NCBI RefSeq assembly: GCF_019448255.1
Contig: NZ_CP080410.1
Location: 62,001 to 126,000, forward strand
Length of the DNA: 64,000 bases
Reading direction: 5' to 3'
Origin: Qipengyuania flava
Lineage (GTDB): Bacteria; Pseudomonadota; Alphaproteobacteria; Sphingomonadales; Sphingomonadaceae
Positions within the stretch are counted from its first letter, which is position 1; each line of letters begins with the position of its first letter. A model generated the notes under the pieces. That model did no database searches. It saw nothing but the letters and a program-made list of their open reading frames with translations, and was not told the DNA's origin. This document shows positions 1-8,653 of the stretch, in pieces. A program made the position numbers and the translations under genes.

Positions 1-24
1 TGATCTCTTCTCTTCTCTAGACGC

Positions 25-597
25 TTAGCCGACGCGGATGACGGTTTCCGAGGTGAACTCGTACTCCGGCACTTCCAGATTGGTCGGGGCCGGGCCCTTG
101 ATGATGCGGCCGGCCGTGTCGTAGTGCGAACCGTGACAGGGGCAGAAATACCCGCCGAATTCGCCCTTCACTTCGCCTTCGGCCGCGCCCAGCGGAACAC
201 AGCCGAGGTGGGTGCAGACACCCATCGTCACCAGCATGTCCTCGCGGCCTTCCTTGGTACGGTCGGCCAGGGTTTCCGGGTCGCGCAGCGTGCCCACGGG
301 GCGCGCGTTGGCTTCGGCGATCTCTTCTGCGGTAAGGCGGCGGATGAACAGCGGCTGCTTGCGGAACACCGCCTTGATCGCCTGGCCCGGCTCGACCGAC
401 GAAACGTCGACTTCGGTCGTGCTGGCGGCGAGCACGTCCTTCGACGGCGCCATCTGGGTGACCAGCGGATAAACGACCGCGAGGCCGCCGATGCCGGCTG
501 CGCTGACCGCAGCGATATCGAGGAAGTCGCGGCGGCGGATACCGTCGTCGGTCTCGCCTGCCGTTTCGGGAGTTGCGGTTGCAGCGGTGTCTGCCAT
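25..597 (-). CDS. petA: Ubiquinol-cytochrome c reductase Rieske iron-sulfur subunit
   Basis: This is the [2Fe-2S] subunit of the cytochrome bc1 complex, which passes electrons from ubiquinol to cytochrome c1 at the periplasmic face of the inner membrane. The 190-residue product has a twin-arginine-like RRRDFL at residues 21-26 and a single membrane anchor at about 27-47. It carries both Rieske boxes: CTHLGC (C128, H130, C133) and CPCHGS (C152, C154, H155). C128/H130 and C152/H155 should bind the cluster, and C133/C154 should form the disulfide. The start is the ATG at 595-597. The purine-rich sequence just past its stop, at the window edge, looks like a ribosome binding site, so petB probably follows outside the window. 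The 259 bases upstream of its start (598-856) hold no gene I can support. Confidence 0.97.
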   Translation of the reverse strand: MADTAATATPETAGETDDGIRRRDFLDIAAVSAAGIGGLAVVYPLVTQMAPSKDVLAASTTEVDVSSVEPGQAIKAVFRKQPLFIRRLTAEEIAEANARPVGTLRDPETLADRTKEGREDMLVTMGVCTHLGCVPLGAAEGEVKGEFGGYFCPCHGSHYDTAGRIIKGPAPTNLEVPEYEFTSETVIRVG

Positions 598-856
598 CAG
601 CGCTATGCCTTGCCTGCCTTGTGTCTGCGCCGCCTACCCATGGGGCAATCCGGCGCTTTCTGCGAATCCTTGAACCGGGTTTTGAGGAAGGCGGAAGCGT
701 GCCCCTGTATGGCGCGTGCGCGAAAGCCCCCGGCAAGCCCGGTTTGGACGCGCCTCTAGCCGCTCAGCGGCGGGTTGCCAACCGCCATTTTGGCAAGGAC
801 CGTGCAGTCTGGCGCAAGACTTTGCGCCTTACCCCTACGGCACCGGGTCATGCGGC

Positions 857-1519
857 TCAGGCAGGCAGAGCGATCACGCTGAGCTGGCGGCCGCCGCTTG
901 GCTCTTCGCGATGGGTGGCCCGGCGGTAGGAAAAGAAGCGCCCGGGCTGGCTGTAGGTGTCTTCGCGAAGGTCCTCGACCGCGCCTACGCCGACCGCTTT
1001 CAGGCGGTGTGTGACATAGGCGGGTAGGTCGAACTGGCGATGCCCCTCGCGCCCGAAATCGAAGAACCGCGCGTCGCGGTCCTCGAAGCGTTCGCGGAAG
1101 GCCTCGTCGACCTCGTAGCTCTTCTGGGCGATGGTCGGCCCGATTGCGGCCACGATATCGGAGGGGCGGGCCCCCAGCGACCCCATCGCGGCAACGGTGT
1201 TTTCGAGCACCCCGCCCAGCGCTCCGCGCCATCCGGCGTGGGCGGCGCCGATCACACCGGCGACCGGGTCGGCCAGCAGCACGGGCGCGCAATCGGCCGT
1301 GACAATGCCTAGAGCAAGCCCCGTGCGATTGGTGACCATGGCGTCGCCTTCGGGCGCGTCGTCCCAGGGGTGGGTCACAACGAACACTTCGTCAGAATGC
1401 ACTTGCTCGGGGCGGACCAGCGCCGTTCCTGGAGCGATTTCTGCGAGATTGAGACCTTCAGCGGTTGAAAACCCGTGCGGAAAAGCGTCCAGCAATTCCG
1501 AGCGAAGCGCACCACCCAT
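857..1519 (-). CDS. pgeF: Peptidoglycan editing factor PgeF (YfiH/laccase-domain family)
   Basis: The 220-residue product belongs to the YfiH/DUF152 family. Members have been reported as purine nucleoside phosphorylases/adenosine deaminases and as a factor that prevents wrong amino acids entering peptidoglycan. The metal-site signatures are in order: QVHSD with H41, TADCAPV with C77, and AAHAGWRG with H94. An IGPTI motif follows. It begins 11 bases after the pepN stop, so the two are probably co-transcribed. The family assignment is firm. Which biochemical role it has here cannot be read from the sequence. Confidence 0.93.
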   Translation of the reverse strand: MGGALRSELLDAFPHGFSTAEGLNLAEIAPGTALVRPEQVHSDEVFVVTHPWDDAPEGDAMVTNRTGLALGIVTADCAPVLLADPVAGVIGAAHAGWRGALGGVLENTVAAMGSLGARPSDIVAAIGPTIAQKSYEVDEAFRERFEDRDARFFDFGREGHRQFDLPAYVTHRLKAVGVGAVEDLREDTYSQPGRFFSYRRATHREEPSGGRQLSVIALPA

Positions 1520-1530
1520 TCACGAAACTC

Positions 1531-4182
1531 CTAGCCGAGCGAACGCGACACCTGTTCGTAGGTATCACGCGAAAGCGATTTTGTCGCCGCAATCCGCTCC
1601 AGCGCCTCGCGCATCAGCGTGGCGCGACCTTCCTCGATGCGGCGCCAGCGCCCAAGCGGCGAAACAAAGCGCGCGGCGGTCTGGGCGTTGATCGGGTCGA
1701 GTTCGAGAATCAGGTCGGCGATCATCGCGTACCCTTCCCCGCTCGCCGCATGGAACGCCGCCGGATTCGCGGCGAACGCCATGTAGAGAGAGCGCACGCG
1801 GTTCGGGTTCTTCAAGGTGAAGTCGGGATGCTCGCGCAGCGCCTTCACATGCTCGATCGCCTTGGGGTGGAGCGAGCTTGCCTGGAGCGCAAACCACTTG
1901 TCGATGACCAGCGCGTTGCCCTGGTAGCGGTTGTAGAAGTCGAGCAGCGCGCCGGTCCGCTCCGCTCCCTCAAGGCCAGCCAGCACCATCAGCGCCCCCT
2001 GGCGGTCGGTCATGTTGTCGGCCCGGTCGTACTGGTGCTTGGCCAGCTCGGCCGCCTTGGCCGGATCGCTCGCCGCGGCATAGGAGAGGACCAGCGTCTT
2101 CACCTTGCGCGCGCCTTTCGCCTCGGCGTCGAGCGAGAAGGGAATTGTCTCGGCGCGGTCGTAGAGCGCATGGAAGGACTCGGCGAGGCGTGTGCCGAGT
2201 TCGGCCTTCAGCGCCTCGCGTTCCTCGTGGATGCGGCCCGGATCGGCGACCAGCATCTGCTCGGCAACATAGGTCTGGCTCGGCATGAGCAGCAATTCGC
2301 CGCGCATCAGGTCATCGAGCGCCTCGTCCTCGATGATCGCCTGCATGGCCTGCGCGATATCGCTGCGCGCGGCTTCGCGTTCGGCAGACGCGAGGTCGCC
2401 GGATACGGCCGCAACCAGGTGGCCCGTCATCAGTTCCTGCATCGCCTCGTAGCGGGCAAAGGGATCGTCATCTTTCGCAGCCAGGAAGACGAGATCTTCG
2501 CGCGCGACATCGCGCTCGATCGAAACGGGGGCCGAGAAGGTGCGGTTAATCGACAGCACCGGTTTCTTGGCAAAGCCGTCGAAGCGGAATTCGGCGCTTT
2601 CCTTGTCTAGGACCACGAGCTCCTCACCGGAATGCCTTCCACTTTTCCGGTCGAACAGCGCAAGCTTGAGCGGGATCGGCATGGGCTGCTTGTCCGGCTG
2701 GCCGGGCGTTGCGGGCACCGTTTGCTTGAGGCTGAGCACTGCGCTCTCGCCTTCATGGGCCAGCGCCACCTCGACCTTCGGCGTGCCGGCCTGCGAGTAC
2801 CAGCGGCGGAATTGCGTGAGGTCGAGACCGGTCCCGTCCTCGATGGATTTCACGAAGTCCTCGCAGGTCGCCGCCTCGCCGTCGTGGCGGTCGAAATAGG
2901 TGTCGGTGCCTTTCCTGAAGGCCTCCTCGCCTGCCATCGTGCGCATCATGCGGATGACTTCGGCGCCCTTGTTGTAGACGGTCGCGGTGTAGAAATTGCT
3001 GATCTCGCGGTAGCTGTCCGGGCGGATCGGATGGGCGAGCGGGCCGGAGTCTTCCGGGAATTGCACCCCGCGCAGAATGCGCACATCCTCGATCCGCTTG
3101 ACCGGCTCGCTGCCCATGTCGGCGCTGAACAGCTGGTCGCGCAGCACGGTGAAGCCTTCCTTCAGCGAGAGCTGGAACCAGTCGCGGCAGGTGATGCGGT
3201 TGCCCGACCAGTTATGGAAGTATTCGTGCCCGATCACGCCTTCGACGCCGTCATAGTCGCCGTCGGTCGCGGTTTCCGGGTCGGCCAGCACGTATTTCGT
3301 GTTGAAGACGTTGAGCCCCTTGTTCTCCATCGCCCCCATGTTGAAATCGCTGACGGCGACGATGTTGAACAGGTCGAGGTCGTATTCGCGCCCGAAAACC
3401 TCCTCGTCCCACTTCATGGACCGCTTGAGGCTTTCCATAGCGTGTTCGGTCCGCTCGAGATCGCCCTCGCGCACCCATACGTTCAGCTCGACCTTGCGGC
3501 CGTTCATGGTGGTGAAGGTGTCGGTCCGGGCCACGAGATCGCCCGCGACGAGGGCAAAGAGGTAGGAGGGCTTGGGCCAGGGATCGTGCCATTCGGCCCA
3601 GTGCGTGTCGCCTTCTTCGCCCTCTGCGGTCTTGTTGCCATTGCACAGCAGGATCGGGAACTGCGCCTTCGGGCCGCGCATCCGCACCGTGTAGACGCTC
3701 AGCACGTCGGGCCGGTCGGGGAAGAAGGTGATGCGGCGGAAGCCTTCCGCCTCGCACTGGGTGCACAGCATGCCGCTGGAGGCGTAGAGGCCCATGAGCT
3801 GCGAATTGGCGCTCGGGTCGATCTCGGTAACGATCGTGACCTCATGCGCTTCGCCCGGCAGCGTCAGCACCAGGTCGTCGCCATCCATCACCCAGCCCTG
3901 CGCGGGCTGACCGTCAACGGACACATCGCTGGCGACCAGCCCGTCACCGTTGAGACGCAGGGTCGGCGAGGCGTCGGCCTCCGGATTGCGCGAAAGGGTC
4001 AGTGTCGCGCGGACCGTGGTGCTCTCGATACCGAGATCGAAATCAAGATGCGTTTCGGCGACCAGCCAGGGATAGGGCGTGTAGTCCTCGCGCCGGATTT
4101 CCGGCGGCGCCTTCGGCTCAACGGCCGCATCGGCCATTTCCGGGTTGCCGTCGGGGGTCGAGGGGGTGCGCGCGATATCCAT
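1531..4182 (-). CDS. pepN: Aminopeptidase N (M1 family)
   Basis: This is a zinc aminopeptidase that removes N-terminal residues from peptides in the cytoplasm. It carries the M1 substrate-recognition motif GAMENKG at about residue 282. The zinc motif HEYFHNWSGNR follows at about 319, with the third ligand in the downstream LKEG helix. The product is about 883 residues, close to the E. coli PepN length. I chose the ATG at 4180-4182 because AGGA lies just upstream. The longer reading frame needs a GTG at 4207-4209 with no visible ribosome binding site. An inner ATG 15 codons further in is also possible. pgeF follows after 11 bases. The gene is divergent from the M48 protease gene across about 150 bases. 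Confidence 0.96.
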   Translation of the reverse strand: MDIARTPSTPDGNPEMADAAVEPKAPPEIRREDYTPYPWLVAETHLDFDLGIESTTVRATLTLSRNPEADASPTLRLNGDGLVASDVSVDGQPAQGWVMDGDDLVLTLPGEAHEVTIVTEIDPSANSQLMGLYASSGMLCTQCEAEGFRRITFFPDRPDVLSVYTVRMRGPKAQFPILLCNGNKTAEGEEGDTHWAEWHDPWPKPSYLFALVAGDLVARTDTFTTMNGRKVELNVWVREGDLERTEHAMESLKRSMKWDEEVFGREYDLDLFNIVAVSDFNMGAMENKGLNVFNTKYVLADPETATDGDYDGVEGVIGHEYFHNWSGNRITCRDWFQLSLKEGFTVLRDQLFSADMGSEPVKRIEDVRILRGVQFPEDSGPLAHPIRPDSYREISNFYTATVYNKGAEVIRMMRTMAGEEAFRKGTDTYFDRHDGEAATCEDFVKSIEDGTGLDLTQFRRWYSQAGTPKVEVALAHEGESAVLSLKQTVPATPGQPDKQPMPIPLKLALFDRKSGRHSGEELVVLDKESAEFRFDGFAKKPVLSINRTFSAPVSIERDVAREDLVFLAAKDDDPFARYEAMQELMTGHLVAAVSGDLASAEREAARSDIAQAMQAIIEDEALDDLMRGELLLMPSQTYVAEQMLVADPGRIHEEREALKAELGTRLAESFHALYDRAETIPFSLDAEAKGARKVKTLVLSYAAASDPAKAAELAKHQYDRADNMTDRQGALMVLAGLEGAERTGALLDFYNRYQGNALVIDKWFALQASSLHPKAIEHVKALREHPDFTLKNPNRVRSLYMAFAANPAAFHAASGEGYAMIADLILELDPINAQTAARFVSPLGRWRRIEEGRATLMREALERIAATKSLSRDTYEQVSRSLG

Positions 4183-4332
4183 GAAAGTCCTGTCTGAAAT
4201 GGGTGTCACAATGCTCTGTCATTCAATCCAACGCCCGTCGAGGGATTGCGTTCACTCATCGGGCCGGACGTGCAGGGCGATTGACAGCAAGGGGGTGGCT
4301 GCCCCAGCGACACTGCCGACGGGAGAACACAG

Positions 4333-5577
4333 ATGCTGGACCTGCTTGCCGCCGCCTCGGGCGGCTTCGACGTTGAGGCCGCGACGCGCGCCTATCTGGA
4401 TACGCTCCAGGGGCCGGCGCGCGCGCAATCGGATGCCTACTTCGAAGGGGGCTACTGGATCCCCGTGTGGGGCACCCTCATCGCGGTTCTTGCCGACTGG
4501 CTGCTGCTGCGGTTTCGCCTTGCGCACGCCTTCCGCAACCTCGGCGAGCGGGTCAGCAAGCGCTTCCCGGTGGTCGCCGCGATCACCGCGTTCTTCTATC
4601 TCCTGTTCGGCTGGGTGGTGACCCTGCCCTGGGAAATCTACACCGGCTACTGGCGCGAGAAGCAGTATGACCTGCTCGACCAGAGCTTCTCCGCCTGGTT
4701 CACCGAGGAAACGATCGGCCTCCTGATCGCGCTCGTGATGGCACCGCTGGTGGTCATGGCGATTTACGCGCTGATCCGCCGCGCTCCGCGCAGCTGGTGG
4801 CTGTGGGGCACGGGCGTGCTGGGCCTCTTCATGCTCGTCGGCATGGTCCTCGGCCCGGTGTTCATCGCCCCCATGTTCAACGAATACACCGAGCTGGAGG
4901 AGGGGCCGCTGCGCGACAGGATCGAAGCGGTCGCAGCCCAATACGATATCCCGGCCGAGAACATCTACGTCTTCGACCAGTCCAAGCAGCACAAGCGCAT
5001 CTCGGCCAATGTCTCGGGGCTCGGCCCGACGATCCGCATCTCGCTCAACGACAACCTGCTCGAACGCACCAGCGAGGAGGAGATCATCGCGGTGATGGGC
5101 CACGAGATGGGGCACTACAAGCTGAGCCACACCTGGTGGATCCTCGGCATCTTCCTGTTCCTGCTCGGCCTTGGCCTGTTCGTCACCAGCCGCGTGGCGC
5201 CGGCCCTGATCCGCCGCTTTGGCGAACGCTGGGGCGTGCGCGAGATTGGCGACCCTGCATCACTCCCGGTGCTGTCTATTTGCCTCAGCGTATGGATGCT
5301 CCTGATGACGCCGGCCACCAATTCGCTGATCCGCTGGGCCGAAAGCGAAGCGGACGCATTCGGTCTCGACGCCGCGCGTGAACCCGATGGTTTCGCCAAG
5401 GTCGCCATGCGGCTGTCCGAGTACCGCAAGATCGAACCCGGCGCGCTTGAAGAGATGGTCTTCTTCGACCACCCCAGCGGCGCGACGCGCGTGCGCATGG
5501 CGATGCAGTGGAAAGCCGATAATGTGGAGGACCCCCAGATGGTCGTTCCCGAAGAGGGCTATCTGGAGAGCGAATGA
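4333..5577 (+). CDS. M48 family membrane metalloprotease (Ste24/CAAX protease-like)
   Basis: The 414-residue integral membrane zinc protease has the Ste24 layout: an N-terminal extramembrane segment, several hydrophobic helices between about residues 50 and 175, then the catalytic domain. The zinc motif HEMGH is at residues 257-261, and the third ligand and downstream Asp are in the ESEADAFG motif near 337. Two further membrane segments lie between about 270 and 335. Bacterial members are thought to act in membrane protein quality control, because CAAX prenylated substrates are not expected. The next gene starts inside its stop codon (ATGA overlap at 5574-5577), which indicates translational coupling. 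Confidence 0.93.
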   Translation: MLDLLAAASGGFDVEAATRAYLDTLQGPARAQSDAYFEGGYWIPVWGTLIAVLADWLLLRFRLAHAFRNLGERVSKRFPVVAAITAFFYLLFGWVVTLPWEIYTGYWREKQYDLLDQSFSAWFTEETIGLLIALVMAPLVVMAIYALIRRAPRSWWLWGTGVLGLFMLVGMVLGPVFIAPMFNEYTELEEGPLRDRIEAVAAQYDIPAENIYVFDQSKQHKRISANVSGLGPTIRISLNDNLLERTSEEEIIAVMGHEMGHYKLSHTWWILGIFLFLLGLGLFVTSRVAPALIRRFGERWGVREIGDPASLPVLSICLSVWMLLMTPATNSLIRWAESEADAFGLDAAREPDGFAKVAMRLSEYRKIEPGALEEMVFFDHPSGATRVRMAMQWKADNVEDPQMVVPEEGYLESE

Positions 5578-6368
5578 GCCGCCTGCTGATCTTTGGCCTC
5601 GGCTACACCGCCTCGCGCCTCGCCGACGCGATGGCCAAGCGCGGCTGGCACGTCGATTCCACCGGCAGCGCGGGCACGATGGCGTTCGACGACACGCAAG
5701 CCGTCCATGAAGCGATTGCCGCCGCGACCCATATCGTCAGCTCCGTTCCACCGGCAGATGGCAGCGACCCCGTCCTGGGCCGCTATGGCGAAGCGCTGGG
5801 CGGGGCATGGCTCGGCTACCTGTCCTCCACCGGCGTCTATGGCGATGCCGCGGGCGCCTGGGTGGACGAAAGCGCGCCCACCGGGACCGGCCGCCGAACG
5901 GCGCGCAGCGAAAGCGACGCGCGCTGGCTGGCGCTGGGCGCACGGGCCTTTCGCCTGCCCGGCATCTATGGCCCCGGACGCAGCGCTCTGGACCGTGTGG
6001 AAACGGGCAAGGCGCGCCGGATCGACCTGCCGGGTCAGGTCTTCAGCCGGGTGCATGTGGAGGACATCGTCGCAGGCGTCGTCGCCGCGATCGAGACGGA
6101 CGCACCGGCGGGTGCCTACAACCTCGCCGACGACCTACCGAGCAGCCAGAATTCGGTGATCGAGGAAGCCTGCCGCCTGCTCGGCGTCGCACCCCCACCC
6201 TTGCAGACGCTGGAGGAAGCCGACCTGTCACCCATGGCGCGCGGCTTCTACGCGGAGAACCGCCGCGTCGCGAACGGCAAGGCTAAGCGCGTGCTGGGCT
6301 GGGAGCCGCAATATCCGACCTATCGCGAAGGGCTCGCCAACCTGCTTGGGGCTAGCGCGGCGGCCTAG
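5574..6368 (+). CDS. YeeZ-like NAD-dependent epimerase/SDR family protein
   Basis: The 264-residue product has a Rossmann start (LIFGLGYTASRLA) and the extended-SDR feature TGVYGD, followed by a PGIYGPGRSALDRV segment like those of E. coli YeeZ and related atypical SDRs. The canonical YxxxK dyad is not evident, as is usual in the YeeZ group, so the catalytic role is uncertain. Its start overlaps the M48 protease stop by four bases. Its stop overlaps the stop of the convergent transporter gene in a shared CTAG. Confidence 0.85.
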   Translation: MSRLLIFGLGYTASRLADAMAKRGWHVDSTGSAGTMAFDDTQAVHEAIAAATHIVSSVPPADGSDPVLGRYGEALGGAWLGYLSSTGVYGDAAGAWVDESAPTGTGRRTARSESDARWLALGARAFRLPGIYGPGRSALDRVETGKARRIDLPGQVFSRVHVEDIVAGVVAAIETDAPAGAYNLADDLPSSQNSVIEEACRLLGVAPPPLQTLEEADLSPMARGFYAENRRVANGKAKRVLGWEPQYPTYREGLANLLGASAAA

Positions 6369-7309
6369 GGCTCCGGAGTTGCACGCCGTGGCGGCGCGCT
6401 TGCCCGCCCGCGCATGGCAACGACCATCCCGAACAGCGTGATGACCGCGCCCGCCGCCGGCAGCGGCCCCCAGGTAAAGCCTTCGAACAGGGTCGAGAGA
6501 ATCATGGCCACGACCGGCACGATGACCGAGCTGTAGGCCGCCTGCCCCGCCCCGACCTTGCGCACCAGGCCATAGTAGAGCGGGAAGGTAATCACCGATC
6601 CGGCTAGGCCGAGGAACAGGATGCCGAGCGCGTAGGATGGTCGCGGATCGAAGGTCGGCGGGCCTTCCACGACCAGTGCATAAGCGGTGTTGATCAGCAC
6701 ACCGACCGTCATCGACCACGCCAGAAGCGCAAGGAATGGCTGCTTCTTCGCGCCCTCCATCGCCTGCGTTATGTTGGCAGCGCTGGCCGAAAGGATACCT
6801 CCCACGGTCAGCGAGGCGCCGAGCAGCACTTCCTCCAGCGTTGCGGGTGAGGAGCGGTATTCGTGCGCGAACAGCAGCGCGACACCCACTGCGGCGATGG
6901 CCGAGCCGAGCACGAAGGGGCCGGTTATCGGCTGCTTGAGCAAGAAGCGCCCGAAAATCGCGTTGGGCACCACCAGCAGGGCAAACATCACCGCGACGAG
7001 GCCCGAGGTGATGAAGCGCTCGGCGTTGTAGACGAAGCCGAAATTGAGCGTGAACTGGAACAGGCCCAGCAGCAGCGCCCAGCGCACCCCGCCCGAAACC
7101 AGCGTCAGCGGCTCTCGGCGCAGCGCGGCGAGCGCGAACATGCCGAGCGCGGCGACGATGAAGCGGTAGGTGATCGACCAGCTGGGCGGCACGGACGAAA
7201 TCTGGTCGCGGATGACCAGCCAGGTCCCGCCCCAGATCAGGCTGACCAGCAGGAAAGCGGCGAAATTGCGCGGGGTGAAGAGGCTTTCCGCCTCGCTGGC
7301 GCTGCTCAT
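6365..7309 (-). CDS. EamA/DMT family transporter
   Basis: The 314-residue product is almost entirely hydrophobic, with about ten predicted transmembrane helices arranged as two EamA repeats. The first repeat begins with LIWGGTWLVIRDQ and the second covers roughly residues 165-300, including the typical GLVRKVGAGQAAYSSVIVPV segment. The family exports metabolites and amino acids, but the substrate cannot be inferred. Its ATG overlaps the threonine aldolase stop (ATGA, 7306-7309), so an operon with a threonine/allo-threonine-degrading enzyme suggests an amino-acid link. Confidence 0.92.
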   Translation of the reverse strand: MSSASEAESLFTPRNFAAFLLVSLIWGGTWLVIRDQISSVPPSWSITYRFIVAALGMFALAALRREPLTLVSGGVRWALLLGLFQFTLNFGFVYNAERFITSGLVAVMFALLVVPNAIFGRFLLKQPITGPFVLGSAIAAVGVALLFAHEYRSSPATLEEVLLGASLTVGGILSASAANITQAMEGAKKQPFLALLAWSMTVGVLINTAYALVVEGPPTFDPRPSYALGILFLGLAGSVITFPLYYGLVRKVGAGQAAYSSVIVPVVAMILSTLFEGFTWGPLPAAGAVITLFGMVVAMRGRASAPPRRATPEP

Positions 7310-8301
7310 AGGGCGGCAATCGCCTTGGCAAGGGCCCGCGCGTCTTCGTCACGCGTGTTCCAGGCGGTGACGAAGCGCGCCGCGTCCTCGCCCCAGTCGT
7401 AGAAGGCAAAGCCCTGGCCTCGCAGGGCCTCGCGCTCGGCGGGGGTGCAGCGCACGAACAGCTCGTTCGCCTCGACCGGGTGCATCAGCCTTTCGCTCGC
7501 CGCATCGGCGATCTCCTGTGCAGCGCCATTGGCGTGCCGCGCGTTCGCCAGCCAGACATCGCCATCGAGCATGGCGTGGAGCTGGGCCGCCATGAAACGG
7601 CCCTTCGATTGGAGGTGCCCTGCGCGCTTGCGGCGATAGCGCGCGACATCGGCAAGCCCGGTGTCGAAGAACACGATCGCTTCCGCGCCGAGCCCCCCGT
7701 TCTTGATAAAGCCGAAGCTTAGCGCATCGACGTCGCCGGTCGCCTCGCTCGGTGAACACCCAAGGAAGGCCACCGCGTTGGCAAACCGCGCGCCGTCCAT
7801 ATGCAGGCCCAGGCCGCGCTCGCGGGCGAGGTCGCTGATGGCGGCAATTTCGGAAGGCAGGTAGCTGCGCCCGTACTCGCTCGCCTGTGTGATCGAGATG
7901 GCATGCGGCTGAACCTGGTGCACATCGTCGCGGATCGGATCGATGACCGCGCGGATAGCGTCCGGGGTGAGCTTCGCCCCCTCGCCCGAGGCCAGCATGA
8001 GCTTTGCGCCGTGGAGATAGAAGCCGGGGGCCCCGCCTTCGTCGACCTCGATATGCGCTTCCTCGTGGCATACGACGCCCCCGTGCGGCGGCACCATGCT
8101 GGCGAGCGCCAGGCAGTTGGCCGCCGTTCCGGTGGCGACCCACAGCACCGCGCAGGGTCGGCCGAACAGCTCGGCAAAGCGTTCGTCGAGCCCCGCGCTC
8201 AGCGCATCGCCGTCATAGGGCGAATCGGGCGAATCGGCGGCCCTGAGAGCCTCCCAGATCGCGGGGTGGACCGAGGCCGCATTGTCGGAAAGGAATTGCA
8301 T
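7306..8301 (-). CDS. ltaE: Low-specificity L-threonine aldolase
   Basis: This is a PLP enzyme that cleaves L-threonine and L-allo-threonine to glycine and acetaldehyde. The 331-residue product starts MQFLSDNAASVHPAIW. It shows the family sequence around the PLP lysine (SFGFIKNGGLGAEAIVFF), an upstream HMDGARFANA with the cofactor-binding Asp, and a VATGTAAN segment that would bind the phosphate. A longer frame extends upstream to 8583, but homology begins at this ATG. The gene is translationally coupled to the EamA transporter and divergent from the small GNAT gene. Confidence 0.94.
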   Translation of the reverse strand: MQFLSDNAASVHPAIWEALRAADSPDSPYDGDALSAGLDERFAELFGRPCAVLWVATGTAANCLALASMVPPHGGVVCHEEAHIEVDEGGAPGFYLHGAKLMLASGEGAKLTPDAIRAVIDPIRDDVHQVQPHAISITQASEYGRSYLPSEIAAISDLARERGLGLHMDGARFANAVAFLGCSPSEATGDVDALSFGFIKNGGLGAEAIVFFDTGLADVARYRRKRAGHLQSKGRFMAAQLHAMLDGDVWLANARHANGAAQEIADAASERLMHPVEANELFVRCTPAEREALRGQGFAFYDWGEDAARFVTAWNTRDEDARALAKAIAAL

Positions 8302-8356
8302 CGGAACGCCCTTAGCCAGATGCGCGTTGCTTGCCCAGAAAGGAAACTTTCGGAAA

Positions 8357-8653
8357 ATGAAAACCGACGACATTGAAATCATCCGGCGCGACCGCGTCAC
8401 GCACGGCGAGTATATTGCCCAGACAGAGGATGGCTCCCACGCGGGCAAGCTCACCTGGACGCTGCGCGGCGAGGCCCGCGATGCCGAGCATACCATCGTT
8501 CCGCCCGAGATGCGCGGGCGCGGCATTGCCGGCAAGCTGGTCGATGCGCTGATCCGCGACGCGCGGCGCGAAGGCTTCGCCATCGTCCCGACCTGCTCCT
8601 ACGTAGCCAAGCAGTTCGAGCGGCATCCCGAATGGGAGGATTTGCGCGCCTAG
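8357..8653 (+). CDS. Small GNAT-family N-acetyltransferase (YjdJ-like)
   Basis: The 98-residue product is a short GCN5-type acetyltransferase of the COG2388/YjdJ group. It has the acetyl-CoA pyrophosphate-binding motif MRGRGIAGKL, followed by the CSYVAKQFERHPEW end that is typical of this group. The start is the ATG at 8357 with AGGAAA upstream. The frame can be extended to 8282, but that part overlaps the divergent aldolase and does not resemble the family. Its stop shares a CTAG with the convergent PH-domain gene. The substrate is unknown. Confidence 0.9.
   Translation: MKTDDIEIIRRDRVTHGEYIAQTEDGSHAGKLTWTLRGEARDAEHTIVPPEMRGRGIAGKLVDALIRDARREGFAIVPTCSYVAKQFERHPEWEDLRA

Noticed and set aside
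573..929. Plus-strand frame with a signal-peptide-like start over the petA-pgeF spacer
   Set aside because: It overlaps the petA start and the end of pgeF antisense, has no ribosome binding site and turns into arginine-rich low-quality sequence.
1465..4197. Long plus-strand open frames across pepN
   Set aside because: They are antisense shadows caused by high GC at codon third positions. The minus-strand frame has all M1 aminopeptidase motifs.
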